Source of the DNA: Agrobacterium fabrum str. C58
GTDB taxonomy: Bacteria > Pseudomonadota > Alphaproteobacteria > Rhizobiales > Rhizobiaceae
Reading direction: 5' to 3'
Assembly (NCBI RefSeq): GCF_000092025.1
Contig: NC_003062.2
Location: forward strand, 308,001-372,000
Length of the DNA: 64,000 nucleotides
Part shown: positions 44,675 to 55,157 of the stretch, piece by piece
How positions within the stretch are numbered: the stretch's first letter is position 1
How the letters are laid out: every line of letters starts with the position of its first letter
The notes under the pieces: model-generated
Told to the model about the DNA's origin: nothing
The model's database searches: none
Seen by the model: only the letters and a program-made list of their open reading frames with translations
Made by a program: the position numbers and the translations under genes

Positions 44675-45817
44675 ATGAACGAACATTCTGCACGACCTGC
44701 CAATGAGGGCAGAGAAAACGGCGAGCAGTCCTCTTCGGAGGAGGGCAGTAGTCACTTACGGAACGACTCTCATGCAAAGCCGAGATCGACGATCTGGTCG
44801 CGCATAGGGCGGTTGCTGAAACCGTCACAGGGCGAGCGCCTGCGTGAGGATCTGACCGACGCGCTGATGGCTGACACCGAAATCGGTGCCGCCTTTTCGC
44901 CTGAAGAGCGGGCGATGCTCAACAATATCCTGCGTTTCCGGGAAGTTCGGGTCGAAGATATCATGATCCCACGGGTCGATATCGACGGTCTCGACCAGAA
45001 CATGACGATCGGCGAAGCGCTGATCCTGTTTGAAGAAACCGGGCGCTCCCGCATGCCTGTTTACGATGAGACGCTGGATAATCCCAAGGGCATGATCCAT
45101 ATCCGCGATCTGCTGGCCTATGTCGCCAAGCAGGCCCGTAACAAACGCCGCGCGGGTTCGCGCAGCGTCGCTTATGGCGAGGTGAAGGCAACAACGCGCT
45201 CACCACGTCCGAATTTCGATCTGGCGCGGGTCGATCTCGAGCAGACGGTCGCCGATGCCGGCCTCGTGCGCAAAATTCTCTTCGCACCACCCTCGATGCT
45301 TGCCTCCGACCTCTTGAAGACGATGCAGGCACAGAGAACGCAGCTGGCCCTGGTCATCGACGAATATGGCGGCACGGACGGTCTCGTCAGCCACGAGGAT
45401 ATCGTCGAGATGGTCGTGGGCGATATCGATGACGAGCACGACAAGGACGAGGCGATGTTTTCGCGTCTCTCCGCCGATGTGCTTGTCGCGGATGCCCGCG
45501 CGGAACTCACCGAACTTGCCGAGGTGATCGGGCCCGAATTCGACGTGCGCGAACATCTGGAAGAAATCGATACGCTCGGCGGCCTCATCTTTTTCGCGCT
45601 CGGCCGCATTCCGGCCAAGGGCGAGGTGGTCAGGGCTGTGCCCGGTTTCGAGTTTCAGATTCTCGACGCGGATAGCCGGCGTATCAAGGGCGTCCGTATC
45701 GTTCGTGATCATGGCTCGGAAGGGCAGGACGACCAGGCTCCCGGCGAAGCCGACGGGGTTATCGCACTGCCCGCGCCCGATGTTCGCCTGATCACGCACC
45801 AGCAGAACGCCGACTAG
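44675..45817 (+). CDS. CBS-pair protein of the CorC/TlyC (hemolysin-like) family
   Basis: A protein of about 380 residues. The first 60 or so are polar and probably disordered. Then comes the segment MLNNILRFREVRVEDIMIPRVDI that opens the two CBS domains, a central basic stretch, and a C-terminal CorC_HlyC domain (DTLGGLIFFALGRIPAKGE). It has no transmembrane DUF21 part, so it is the short, soluble CorC type, linked to magnesium/cobalt efflux in enterobacteria. The hemolysin name is historical. The start is ATG 44675; a TTG at 44663 is also possible. It lies between ybeY and lnt. Confidence 0.87.
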   Translation: MNEHSARPANEGRENGEQSSSEEGSSHLRNDSHAKPRSTIWSRIGRLLKPSQGERLREDLTDALMADTEIGAAFSPEERAMLNNILRFREVRVEDIMIPRVDIDGLDQNMTIGEALILFEETGRSRMPVYDETLDNPKGMIHIRDLLAYVAKQARNKRRAGSRSVAYGEVKATTRSPRPNFDLARVDLEQTVADAGLVRKILFAPPSMLASDLLKTMQAQRTQLALVIDEYGGTDGLVSHEDIVEMVVGDIDDEHDKDEAMFSRLSADVLVADARAELTELAEVIGPEFDVREHLEEIDTLGGLIFFALGRIPAKGEVVRAVPGFEFQILDADSRRIKGVRIVRDHGSEGQDDQAPGEADGVIALPAPDVRLITHQQNAD

Positions 45818-45818
45818 A

Positions 45819-45848
45819 AAAGGTGACAGGGGAGCCCCCGTCACCTTT
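45819..45848 (+). terminator. Possible terminator after the CorC-like gene
   Basis: AAAGGTGAC and GTCACCTTT form a 9-bp stem with an inner GGGG/CCCC pairing, one base after the stop. The U-tract is short (TTTATCTC), so termination may be partial and lnt may be reached by read-through. Confidence 0.5.
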
Positions 45849-46023
45849 ATCTCAAGACGGAGATTCGGCAGGTTGGAACGACCAAAAGGCCGCAGGAGAC
45901 CGCCGCCGCGATCCCACCTGTGGACTGCGAATCTTTTTTCCTTTACGCCGGGTTTGAGGGGAAATTCCGTGGCGCGGCCTTGCCGGGAGCGGGCTTTTCC
46001 AGACGCGCATAAACGGAGATGGC

Positions 46024-47613
46024 ATGGAGCGTCTTGCAGGCAGGGTAATGCTGGCCGGCGGCATGAGCCGCGCAGTGATGGCGATTGCTGCGGGTGCTGT
46101 CGGGGCGCTCGCTTTGCCTCCATTCGGCTTTTTCGCAGCGCTTTTTTTCTCTTTCACCTTGCTTGTCTGGCTCGTGGACGGCTGCACCGGCAAGCCGGGT
46201 GGTGGTCTCTTCAGCCGCATTCTGCCGGCTTTCGGCATCGGCTGGTGTTTCGGGTTTGGTTATTTCGTGGCAGGCCTGTGGTGGCTGGGCAATGCTCTTC
46301 TACTGGAAGCGGATGAATTCGCCTGGGCCTTGCCGCTCGCCATCCTCGGTCTGCCGGCACTGCTGGCGCTGTTTTACGGTTTTGCCGTCGCGGCCGCCAA
46401 TCTCCTCTGGTCGGACGGCCTTGGTCGCATTGCGGCGCTTGCCGCCGCCTTCGGCGTTTCGGAATGGTTGCGCAGTTTCCTCGCGACCGGCTTTCCCTGG
46501 AACGCCATCGGCTATGGCATCATGCCCATCCCGATCATGATGCAGTCTGCGCACTTGCTCGGTCTTCTCAGCATCACGACGCTGGCGGTTTTCATTTTCG
46601 CTTCACCAGCGCTGATCGGTACGAAAAAAGGCATGGGACCAGGACTGGCGCTGGCAGGCCTATTGCTTGCGGCCCACTTCGGTTATGGCTTTTACCGCCT
46701 GCAGACACCAGCGGAGACGCCGGCAGACGCCCTGACCGTCCGCATCGTGCAGCCGGCCATCGATCAATCCCGCAAGATGCTGAATACTGACCGTGCCGAG
46801 ATTTTCGCAGAGCACCTGCGGTTGTCGGCCCTGCCGCCGGGCGAAGGGAAAAAACGCCCCGACATCATCGTCTGGCCGGAAACCTCCGTGCCGTTCATCC
46901 TGACGCAAAATCCGGATGCGCTCGCGGAAATCGCCAGTACGCTCGAGGATGGCCAGGTGCTGTTCACCGGCGCCGTCAGGATGGAAGATCAGGGAGCCGG
47001 CCGGCCGCCCCGTTATTACAATTCGGTCTATGCGATCGACAGCCAGGGCGAGATCATCGGCGCGACCGACAAGGTGCATCTGACGCCCTTTGGCGAATAC
47101 GTTCCCTTTGAAGGCATCCTGCGGGAATTCGGCATCGACAATGTCATTGCCCTGCCGGGTGGCTTTTCCGCCGCCTCGTCGCGCACGCCGCTCACGCTCC
47201 CTTCAGGCAAGACTTTCTATCCCCTGATCTGTTACGAGATCATTTTCCCGGGTGAGATGACGCCGGGCCTTCAGGGGGCGGCGGCGATCCTAAATGTGAC
47301 GAATGACGGCTGGTTTGGTGATACACCCGGTCCCTACCAGCATTTTCTGCAGGCACGGGTACGCGCCGTTGAGACGGGCGTGCCGGTGATTCGCGGCGCC
47401 AATACCGGAATTTCCGCCGTCATAGACCCCTATGGCCGCATTATTGCCGGGCTGGACTATGGTCGGGTGGGAATTCTTGACGCCACTTTGAGTGGTGGGT
47501 CTAATGACGCATTTACTTACGACACACATCGGACGTATTTCTGGTTGATTTTTTCAATCTTGATGATCGTTGCGGTATTTCCCGCCTTGAGTTTTGCTCG
47601 GCGCCAGAATTGA
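46024..47613 (+). CDS. lnt: Apolipoprotein N-acyltransferase
   Basis: A 529-residue inner-membrane enzyme that adds the third acyl chain to lipoproteins. The N-terminal half has several transmembrane segments; the C-terminal nitrilase-like domain carries the Glu-Lys-Cys triad in WPETSVPF, TDKVHLTPFGEYVP and YPLICYEIIFP. A last hydrophobic segment (FWLIFSILMIVAVFPALSFA) closes it. GGAG precedes the ATG by seven bases. It completes the lipoprotein route with lspA in this window. Confidence 0.96.
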   Translation: MERLAGRVMLAGGMSRAVMAIAAGAVGALALPPFGFFAALFFSFTLLVWLVDGCTGKPGGGLFSRILPAFGIGWCFGFGYFVAGLWWLGNALLLEADEFAWALPLAILGLPALLALFYGFAVAAANLLWSDGLGRIAALAAAFGVSEWLRSFLATGFPWNAIGYGIMPIPIMMQSAHLLGLLSITTLAVFIFASPALIGTKKGMGPGLALAGLLLAAHFGYGFYRLQTPAETPADALTVRIVQPAIDQSRKMLNTDRAEIFAEHLRLSALPPGEGKKRPDIIVWPETSVPFILTQNPDALAEIASTLEDGQVLFTGAVRMEDQGAGRPPRYYNSVYAIDSQGEIIGATDKVHLTPFGEYVPFEGILREFGIDNVIALPGGFSAASSRTPLTLPSGKTFYPLICYEIIFPGEMTPGLQGAAAILNVTNDGWFGDTPGPYQHFLQARVRAVETGVPVIRGANTGISAVIDPYGRIIAGLDYGRVGILDATLSGGSNDAFTYDTHRTYFWLIFSILMIVAVFPALSFARRQN

Positions 47614-47743
47614 CCGGGAACCCCTGTAATTGCATAGTGAATACGTCAGTCGTAAAACAAGTTTAGACGCTGTCGAATTGCCGACTCATTTCTTCGAATA
47701 GTAGTGAAACGAGATATCAACCCTTTCCGAGTGTCAGGACCGC

Positions 47744-48166
47744 ATGATGACCGAGAATAAGAAAAAGCCTAACCCCATCGACATTCATGTCGGAAGCCGA
47801 ATTCGCCTTCGTAGAACCATGCTCGGAATGAGCCAGGAGAAGCTGGGGGAAAGTCTCGGAATTACCTTTCAGCAAATCCAGAAATATGAAAAAGGCACGA
47901 ACCGCGTTGGCGCCAGTCGCCTCCAGAATATTTCCGGGATCCTCAATGTGCCCGTTTCCTTTTTCTTCGAGGATGCGCCTGGTGATCAGGTCGGCGGCAC
48001 CTCTGGCATGGCCGAAGCCTCAAGTTCCAATTATGTGGTCGACTTTCTGTCCTCGGCTGAAGGTTTGCAGCTGAACCGGGCTTTCGTGAAGATCGCCGAC
48101 CCGAAGGTTCGCCGTCGCCTGGTCGATCTCGTCAAGGCGCTCGCCGCCGAAGGCGACGCCGAGTAA
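47744..48166 (+). CDS. phrR: Helix-turn-helix (XRE) regulator of the PhrR/PraR type
   Basis: A 140-residue protein with an N-terminal XRE helix-turn-helix (VGSRIRLRRTMLGMSQEKLGES, then TFQQIQKYEKGTNRVGASRL) and a C-terminal part ending KIADPKVRRRLVDLVKAL. This is the PhrR (acid-inducible in Sinorhizobium) / PraR group. These proteins control biofilm, quorum sensing or host-interaction genes in several Rhizobiales; the target here is unknown. Two consecutive ATG codons (47744 and 47747) with AGGA upstream. It is separated from metK by a terminator. Confidence 0.85.
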   Translation: MMTENKKKPNPIDIHVGSRIRLRRTMLGMSQEKLGESLGITFQQIQKYEKGTNRVGASRLQNISGILNVPVSFFFEDAPGDQVGGTSGMAEASSSNYVVDFLSSAEGLQLNRAFVKIADPKVRRRLVDLVKALAAEGDAE

Positions 48167-48212
48167 GCAGCCTGCGCAGCGCAAAATTTCCGGCACGGGA
48201 TGCCGGGCACTC

Positions 48213-48237
48213 AACGGTCCGCAAGGACCGTTTTTTT
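48213..48237 (+). terminator. Rho-independent terminator of phrR
   Basis: AACGGTCC and GGACCGTT form a perfect 8-bp stem closed by a GCAA (GNRA) tetraloop, followed by a run of seven T. Confidence 0.88.
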
Positions 48238-48260
48238 GTGTCCGATTAGAAAGGAATTCT

Positions 48261-48282
48261 CACATAAAGATATATTTATGTG
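48261..48282. promoter_or_regulatory. Perfect palindromic operator before metK (candidate SahR-type site)
   Basis: CACATAAA and TTTATGTG are exact inverted repeats around GATATA, and a TATATT -10-like hexamer lies inside. The ATAAAGATAT...TTTAT pattern resembles sites of the ArsR-family regulator SahR, which senses S-adenosylhomocysteine and represses metK, ahcY and methionine genes in proteobacteria. The repeat is seen; the regulator is inferred from memory of that family. It lies 71 bases before the metK ATG. Confidence 0.6.
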
Positions 48283-48352
48283 GTTGTGTCCTTGTTTTTC
48301 GCGGCCGAAATGACTAACAAACTCCAAGACCATTCTTTGAGGGGAATCCCGC

Positions 48353-49615
<1,263 letters not shown>

Positions 49616-49616
49616 A

Positions 49617-49661
49617 GCATTTCCAGTAAAACTGCGTAGCGGTTTTACGTCCGGAGAATGC
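49617..49661. repeat. RIME-like palindromic repeat (copy 2)
   Basis: A 45-base element beginning GCATTTCCAGTAAAAC, with centre TGCGTAGCG and the second arm GTTTTACGTCCGGAGAATGC. It differs from copy 3 at only three positions. It starts one base after the metK stop codon. Confidence 0.85.
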
Positions 49662-49723
49662 GGAGGCTTTTTCTAAGCCTTGTTATTTGGCGGTGATTGA
49701 GAGATACCGTCTACAACTTTTGT

Positions 49724-49759
49724 AACCCGCACAGTGCCCCATGTGGCGCTGTGCGGGTT
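49724..49759 (+). other. Long hairpin in the trmB leader
   Basis: AACCCGCACAG and CTGTGCGGGTT form a perfect 11-bp stem with further inner GC pairs. It ends 27 bases before trmB. There is no good U-tract (AAGTCTATTTG), so it could be a weak metK terminator or a structured leader of trmB. Confidence 0.5.
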
Positions 49760-49786
49760 AAGTCTATTTGTTGTTGAGAGTATGAG

Positions 49787-50485
49787 ATGACGGAAGAACG
49801 GCGTTCGCGCGCAACGGAAGCGTTTTTTGGCAGACGCAAGGGCAAGCCCCTGCGCAATCAGCAGGTCGATACGATCGAGAACCTGCTGCCTCTGCTGAAA
49901 ATCGATCTGGAAAGCGTGCCCCCGCAAAATCTGGTCGCTCTCTTTCCGGCGGATGTACGGTCGATCCGCCTGGAAATCGGTTTCGGCGGTGGCGAGCATC
50001 TCGCCCACCGCGCGGTCGAAAACCCCGAGACGGGCTTCATCGGCGTCGAGCCTTTCGTGAATTCCATGGCCAAACTGCTCGCGACGGTCCGCGAACGCGA
50101 ACTGATGAATATCCGCCTTTACGACGATGATGCGACGCAGCTGCTCGACTGGTTGCCCGAGGGGTCGATCGATCACATCGATCTGCTTTATCCCGACCCG
50201 TGGCCGAAGAAGAAGCACTGGAAGCGCCGCTTCGTTTCCGACGTCAATCTCGCCCGTTTCCATCGTGTGTTGAAACCCGGCGGCAAGTTCTGCTTTGCGT
50301 CGGATATAGATACTTACGTCAACTGGACGCTGCAGCATTGTGCCCGCCATGGCGGTTTTGAGTGGACGGCAACAAGCGCTGACGATTGGCGCACGCCCTA
50401 TGCCAACTGGCCAGGCACGCGCTACGAGAACAAGGCGAAACGAGAAGGCCGCAGCTCGGCCTATCTCACCTTCATCCGTCGCTAA
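49787..50485 (+). CDS. trmB: tRNA (guanine-N7-)-methyltransferase
   Basis: A 232-residue SAM-dependent enzyme that makes m7G46 in tRNA variable loops. The SAM-binding motif is [16 protein letters not shown], followed by [15 protein letters not shown], and the catalytic signature is [17 protein letters not shown], diagnostic of TrmB. The C-terminus has [12 protein letters not shown]. The gene sits alone between two near-identical palindromic repeats. Start is ATG with GAGAG upstream. Confidence 0.96.
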   Translation: MTEERRSRATEAFFGRRKGKPLRNQQVDTIENLLPLLKIDLESVPPQNLVALFPADVRSIRLEIGFGGGEHLAHRAVENPETGFIGVEPFVNSMAKLLATVRERELMNIRLYDDDATQLLDWLPEGSIDHIDLLYPDPWPKKKHWKRRFVSDVNLARFHRVLKPGGKFCFASDIDTYVNWTLQHCARHGGFEWTATSADDWRTPYANWPGTRYENKAKREGRSSAYLTFIRR

Positions 50486-50486
50486 A

Positions 50487-50531
50487 GCATTTCCGGTAAA
50501 ACTGCGTAGCGGTTTTACGCCCGGAAAATGC
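50487..50531. repeat. RIME-like palindromic repeat (copy 3)
   Basis: A 45-base element beginning GCATTTCCGGTAAAAC, centre TGCGTAGCG, second arm GTTTTACGCCCGGAAAATGC. It is the better palindrome of the pair and starts one base after the trmB stop. It lies between the convergent trmB and rbsK. Confidence 0.87.
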
Positions 50532-50548
50532 GCCGGCAGCCTGATCCC

Positions 50549-51448
50549 TCAGAGCGCCGCATCCACTTCCGCTGCCTGCGGAATGGAAGGCTGGGCGCCG
50601 GCGCGCGTGCAGGCGAGTGAACCTGCAACGGCGGCGCGCTTCAGCGCCTTTTCGAAATCCATTCCCTGATCAAGGCTGGCGGCAAGATAACCACAGAAGG
50701 TATCGCCCGCACCAACCGTGTCGACCGGCTCGATCTTCAGGCCGGAAGCACTGAAAACCTTGCCGTTGCGCATGGCGATCACGCCATCTGCACCAAGCGT
50801 GACGATCAAAGTCTGGCCGGTCCTGTCGTGAAGGGCCTTGAGTTCGCTCTCTCGTTCGCCACTGGAGAGGCCGTTCTTGCCGATCAGCAACTCAAACTCG
50901 GTTTCGTTGGCGATGACGATATCGGCAAGGCCGGCAAGGCGGGGACCATCTGCAGTCAGCGGTGCGGTATTGATGACGGTGGTGATGCGCTTTGCCTTTG
51001 CAGCCGTCAGCGCCGCTTCGATGGCTGCAGCCGGTATTTCGAACTGCAGCATCAGAATATCGCCTGCGTCCATCTCGCCCACGACCTTTGTCGCGTCGAA
51101 TGCGGAGACTTCGCCATTTGCTGCGGGAATGACCGAGATCATGTTCTCTCCGCCTTCACCGATGAGGATCACTGCCGTTCCCGTCGGGCCGGGCGCGGTT
51201 TTCACCAATGACAGATCGGTACCCGCGTCGCGCAGCAAGGTCAGCGCCGGCGCGGCAAAGGTATCATCACCCGTAGCGCCGGCCATCTTCACCGTAACAC
51301 CTGCACGCCGTGCGGCCAGCGCCTGATTGGCTCCCTTGCCGCCGGCGGCCGTGGAGAAGGTGTCTCCGGTCACGGTTTCACCGGGCTTGGGCAGGCGTTT
51401 GGCGGTGGCGACGAGGTCCATGTTGATGGAGCCGAAAACAGTAATCAT
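50549..51448 (-). CDS. rbsK: Ribokinase
   Basis: A 299-residue PfkB-family sugar kinase that phosphorylates D-ribose at O5. The N-terminal GSINMDLVATAKRLPKPGETV and GGKGANQALAARRAG (first PfkB signature) and the C-terminal DTVGAGDTFCGYLAASL (second signature with the catalytic Asp and anion hole) are clear. Specificity for ribose rather than another sugar is inferred from the overall match. No ribose transporter lies nearby. Confidence 0.93.
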   Translation of the reverse strand: MITVFGSINMDLVATAKRLPKPGETVTGDTFSTAAGGKGANQALAARRAGVTVKMAGATGDDTFAAPALTLLRDAGTDLSLVKTAPGPTGTAVILIGEGGENMISVIPAANGEVSAFDATKVVGEMDAGDILMLQFEIPAAAIEAALTAAKAKRITTVINTAPLTADGPRLAGLADIVIANETEFELLIGKNGLSSGERESELKALHDRTGQTLIVTLGADGVIAMRNGKVFSASGLKIEPVDTVGAGDTFCGYLAASLDQGMDFEKALKRAAVAGSLACTRAGAQPSIPQAAEVDAAL

Positions 51449-51502
51449 GGGGCGCTGGGTCCGTATGAAATTTGAGCAAGGCGGCGACTTTGCCCGAGAC
51501 GA

Positions 51503-52696
51503 TCACTCGTCGTCAACTACCCGCAATTTGGCCGCGCCGGCTCGGTTTTCCGCAAAGCGACGGGTCTGCTCGATTTCGCCATGTGAAGCCTCTTTTTCCG
51601 TCGGCGAAAAATCAAGACCTTCGATCTTCTGGCCGCGCGCCAGCACCTTATCGGAGGAGATCAGCATCATGTCGACATCCTTCTGCGCCAGCCCGAAATG
51701 GGCTTGCAGCTTGCGCGTCCTATCGTCCAGCCGCCGCACATCGTCCATGAGCAGCGCCACTTCGCCCTGGATGAGATGCGCCTGCTCGCGCATGCGCTGG
51801 TCTTTCAAAACAGACTGGATGACCTGCACCGACAGCATCAGAAGCGAGGGTGAGACGATGACGACGCGGGCGCGGTGGGCGCGCTGCACGAGATATTCGA
51901 AATGCTGGTGGATGTCGGCAAAGATCGATTCGGAGGGCACGAAGATAAAGGCCGTATCCTGCGTTTCGCCGCGAATGAGATATTTCTCGGCCACGTCGCG
52001 AATATGCACTTCCATGTCGCGGCGGAACTGCTGCACGGCGGCGCGTTTGGTTTCCGGCGTCTCATCCGCCTTGATCGCGTTCCACGCCTCCAGGGGAAAC
52101 TTGGCATCGATGACCAGTGCTGGCGCATTGTTCGGCATCTTGATGATGCAGTCGGGCCGGTAACCGTTGGAAAGCGTCGGCTGAAGCTGGAACGCCCCGG
52201 CGGGAAGGGCGTCGGCGATCAGCGTTTCCATGCGCGCCTGTCCGAAAGCGCCGCGCGTCTGCTTGTTGGAAAGGATCGCCTGCAATCCCACCACGTCCTT
52301 CGCCAGATCCTGAATATTGCCCTGCGCGGCATCGATGACGGCCAGGCGCTCCTGCAGGCGGCTCAGATTCTCATGGGTCGACCGGGTCTGCTCCGTCAGC
52401 GTTTCACCAAGGCGCTGCGACATGCCGTCAAGGCGCTGGTTCAGCGTCTGGCTCATCTCTGTCTGGCGTGTGCCAAGCGTTTCCGCCATGGCCGCGATCC
52501 GCCCGTGCAATTCGGACTGTGTTTTCAAAAGGTCGGAGATTTCACTGTCGGCTCCCGCTTTTCTTGTGCGGTTTGTCGTGACCAGCCATGTGATGGTCAG
52601 GCCTAAAACCAGGGCCACAAGCAGCGCGCCGAAGCTGATATCGACGGAGCCGGCCCGCAGCGCGGGATTAAGGAGAACGGAGAAATCTATGTTCAT
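51503..52696 (-). CDS. rmuC: DNA recombination protein RmuC family
   Basis: A 397-residue protein. One N-terminal membrane segment (ISFGALLVALVLGLTITWLV) is followed by a long coiled coil (about residues 45-130) and the RmuC nuclease-like domain, with MPNNAPALVIDAKFPLEAW (Asp-x-Lys catalytic pattern of the PD-(D/E)xK fold) and FIFVPSESIFADI. E. coli RmuC limits DNA inversions at short repeats and has been tied to phage restriction. The ATG at 52696 gives MNIDFSVLLNP. It is 54 bases upstream of rbsK on the same strand. Confidence 0.93.
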   Translation of the reverse strand: MNIDFSVLLNPALRAGSVDISFGALLVALVLGLTITWLVTTNRTRKAGADSEISDLLKTQSELHGRIAAMAETLGTRQTEMSQTLNQRLDGMSQRLGETLTEQTRSTHENLSRLQERLAVIDAAQGNIQDLAKDVVGLQAILSNKQTRGAFGQARMETLIADALPAGAFQLQPTLSNGYRPDCIIKMPNNAPALVIDAKFPLEAWNAIKADETPETKRAAVQQFRRDMEVHIRDVAEKYLIRGETQDTAFIFVPSESIFADIHQHFEYLVQRAHRARVVIVSPSLLMLSVQVIQSVLKDQRMREQAHLIQGEVALLMDDVRRLDDRTRKLQAHFGLAQKDVDMMLISSDKVLARGQKIEGLDFSPTEKEASHGEIEQTRRFAENRAGAAKLRVVDDE

Positions 52697-52845
52697 GATT
52701 AAATCTAGCAGATTTCCAGTGATTCGGAAGATCAAAACAAGAACACTTCTGCGGCGGAAATGAGTCGGGCAGGGTCGATGCAGGAGGCGGTTTTCTCCTT
52801 CGTGTTTTTTATTTCCTCCGCGCGAGAGATACGTTATGGGAAGCC

Positions 52846-53358
52846 ATGACCATCAAACCGCTTATCATTTTGCCCGATCCCGTGCTGCGCCAGCAATCGA
52901 AGCTCATCGAACAGGTGGACGCCGAAGTGCTGCGCCTTGCCGACGACATGCTCGAAACCATGTATGATGCGCCCGGTATCGGCCTCGCCGCTATTCAGAT
53001 CGGCGTGCCGCGCCGCATGCTGGTGATCGACGTGGCACGCGAAGGTGAAGAAAAGACCCCGGTCGTTTTCATCAATCCGGAAATCCTCAAAGTGTCGGAC
53101 GATATCTCGACCTATGAGGAAGGCTGCCTCTCCATTCCCGACTATTATGCCGAAGTGGAGCGTCCCGCGTCGCTCACGGTGCAATATGTCGGGCGTGACG
53201 GCAAGCAGCAGACGGTCGAAGCGGATGGTCTGCTCGCGACCTGCCTGCAGCATGAGATCGACCACCTCAACGGCGTTCTCTTCATCGACCATATTTCGCG
53301 GCTGAAGCGCGACATGGTCATCAAGAAATTCACGAAAGCGGCCCGCGCAAAGATCTGA
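52846..53358 (+). CDS. def: Peptide deformylase
   Basis: A 170-residue metalloenzyme (Fe2+) that removes the formyl group from new proteins. The three motifs are present: [17 protein letters not shown] with the metal-binding Cys, and QHEIDHLNG with the two metal-binding His and the catalytic Glu. GGGAAG lies before the ATG. It is followed by fmt and truA on the same strand, the usual def-fmt(-truA) order. Confidence 0.98.
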   Translation: MTIKPLIILPDPVLRQQSKLIEQVDAEVLRLADDMLETMYDAPGIGLAAIQIGVPRRMLVIDVAREGEEKTPVVFINPEILKVSDDISTYEEGCLSIPDYYAEVERPASLTVQYVGRDGKQQTVEADGLLATCLQHEIDHLNGVLFIDHISRLKRDMVIKKFTKAARAKI

Positions 53359-53402
53359 TCCGTCCTTTTGGGCCGGAACGGACGACAGGGCAGGGGGCTA
53401 CG

Positions 53403-54338
53403 ATGTCTCTTCGCATCATTTTTATGGGCACGCCGGATTTCTCCGTTCCCACATTGCGTGCATTGGTGGAGGCGGGCCACGAGATCGTTGCCGTCTACAC
53501 CCAGCCGCCGCGTCCCGGCGGCCGCCGTGGTCTCGATTTGCAGAAGTCGCCGGTCCATCAGGTGGCCGAATTGCTCGGGCTGCCTGTACTGACGCCCGTG
53601 AATTTCAAGGCGGAGGAAGATCGCCAGCAGTTCCGGGATTTCAACGCCGATGTGGCGGTCGTCGTGGCTTACGGCCTGCTGCTGCCTGAAGCGATCCTGT
53701 CCGGCACGCGTCTTGGCTGTTACAATGGTCACGCCTCGCTGCTGCCGCGCTGGCGCGGGGCAGCCCCCATCCAGCGGGCGATCATGGCCGGCGATGCCGA
53801 AACCGGCATGATGGTCATGAAAATGGAAAAGGGGCTCGATACCGGCCCCGTCGCGCTTACCGCGAAGGTCGCGATCGACGAGAATATGACGGCTGGCGAA
53901 CTGCACGACAGCCTGATGCTGGCAGGTGCGCGGCTGATGCGGCAGGCGATGGCCAAGCTGGAGGCCGACGACCTGCCCCTCGTCACGCAGGCGGAAGAGG
54001 GCGTGCTCTACGCCGCGAAGATCGACAAGGGTGAGACCCGTATCGATTTTTCAAGGCCCGCACAGGATGTCCATAACCACATCCGTGGTCTTTCGCCGTT
54101 TCCCGGCGCATGGTTGGAGATGGATATCGGCGGCAAGCCAGAGCGCGTCAAGGTGCTGGCTTCGGAACTGGCCAGCGGCATGGGCGAAGCGGGCAGCGCT
54201 CTCGATGACGCGCTCACCATTGCCTGCGGCAGCGATGCCGTGCGGCTCACACGCTTGCAGAAGGCGGGCGGCAAGCCCATGTCGGCGGCCGATTTCGTGC
54301 GTGGTACGCCGGTTCCAGCCACAACGAGGCTCGGCTGA
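53403..54338 (+). CDS. fmt: Methionyl-tRNA formyltransferase
   Basis: A 311-residue enzyme that formylates initiator Met-tRNA with 10-formyl-THF. The start [19 protein letters not shown] and the catalytic segment [18 protein letters not shown] with His and the later Asp (GLDTGPVA) are typical. The C-terminal OB-like domain binds tRNA. It lies 44 bases after def, its functional counterpart, and overlaps truA by one base. Confidence 0.98.
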   Translation: MSLRIIFMGTPDFSVPTLRALVEAGHEIVAVYTQPPRPGGRRGLDLQKSPVHQVAELLGLPVLTPVNFKAEEDRQQFRDFNADVAVVVAYGLLLPEAILSGTRLGCYNGHASLLPRWRGAAPIQRAIMAGDAETGMMVMKMEKGLDTGPVALTAKVAIDENMTAGELHDSLMLAGARLMRQAMAKLEADDLPLVTQAEEGVLYAAKIDKGETRIDFSRPAQDVHNHIRGLSPFPGAWLEMDIGGKPERVKVLASELASGMGEAGSALDDALTIACGSDAVRLTRLQKAGGKPMSAADFVRGTPVPATTRLG

Positions 54339-55138
54339 TGCCACGTTTCCGCATGACCGTCGAATATGACGGCACGCCCTATTACGGCTGGCAGAGACAG
54401 GAAAACGGCCCCTCCGTTCAGGGCGCGCTGGAGGCTGCCGTGCGGTCGCTGACCGGGGAGAGCGTTTCCATTCGTGGCGCAGGCCGCACAGATTCCGGTG
54501 TGCATGCCGTGGGACAGGTCGCCCATATCGATCTTTCCCGCGATTGGGAACCCTACAAGCTCCGCAATGCCTTGAACGCACACCTGGCCATGGCGGGTGA
54601 GGCCGTGGCCGTGCTCGATGCCGCCGCGGTGACCGAGGATTTCGACGCGCGTTTTTCAGCGCTGCGCCGCCATTATCTCTACCGCATCATTTGTCGCAAA
54701 TCCCGGCTGGCGCTGGAGCACAAGCGGGCATGGTGGGTATCGAAGGACTTGGACCACGAGCGCATGCATGAAGCCGCGCAGATGCTCGTCGGCCGGCATG
54801 ATTTCACCACCTTCCGCTCTGTCCATTGTCAGGCGAACAGCCCGGTCCGCACGCTCGACCGGCTGGATGTGACGCGCAACGGCGATCTCATCGAGATACG
54901 CGCCACCGCGCAGAGTTTTCTGCACAACCAAATCCGTTCTTTTGCCGGGACGTTGAAATTGGCGGGCGAAGGCGGCATGACCCCGGACGATGTGCGCGCC
55001 GCATTGGAGGCGCGGGATCGCAAGGCCTGCGGCCCCGTTGCACCGCCGGACGGTCTTTATTTCATGCAGGTCGATTATCCCGATGTCATTCCGCCGCGCC
55101 GCCGCCCTGAAATTGAAATGACGGAAGACGCGGACTGA
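54338..55138 (+). CDS. truA: tRNA pseudouridine(38-40) synthase
   Basis: A 266-residue pseudouridine synthase for positions 38-40 of the anticodon stem-loop. The catalytic Asp is in [26 protein letters not shown] near the N-terminus and [13 protein letters not shown] (the Q-R-S form of the usual V-R-x-M-V-G segment) are family motifs. The ATG shares one base with the fmt stop, so translation is probably coupled. Confidence 0.97.
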   Translation: MPRFRMTVEYDGTPYYGWQRQENGPSVQGALEAAVRSLTGESVSIRGAGRTDSGVHAVGQVAHIDLSRDWEPYKLRNALNAHLAMAGEAVAVLDAAAVTEDFDARFSALRRHYLYRIICRKSRLALEHKRAWWVSKDLDHERMHEAAQMLVGRHDFTTFRSVHCQANSPVRTLDRLDVTRNGDLIEIRATAQSFLHNQIRSFAGTLKLAGEGGMTPDDVRAALEARDRKACGPVAPPDGLYFMQVDYPDVIPPRRRPEIEMTEDAD

Positions 55139-55157
55139 TCGAAGGCCCCGCCGCCTC

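Noticed and set aside
48167..48352. SAM riboswitch before metK
   Set aside because: The space is filled by the phrR terminator and a palindromic operator; no SAM-II pseudoknot core was recognised.
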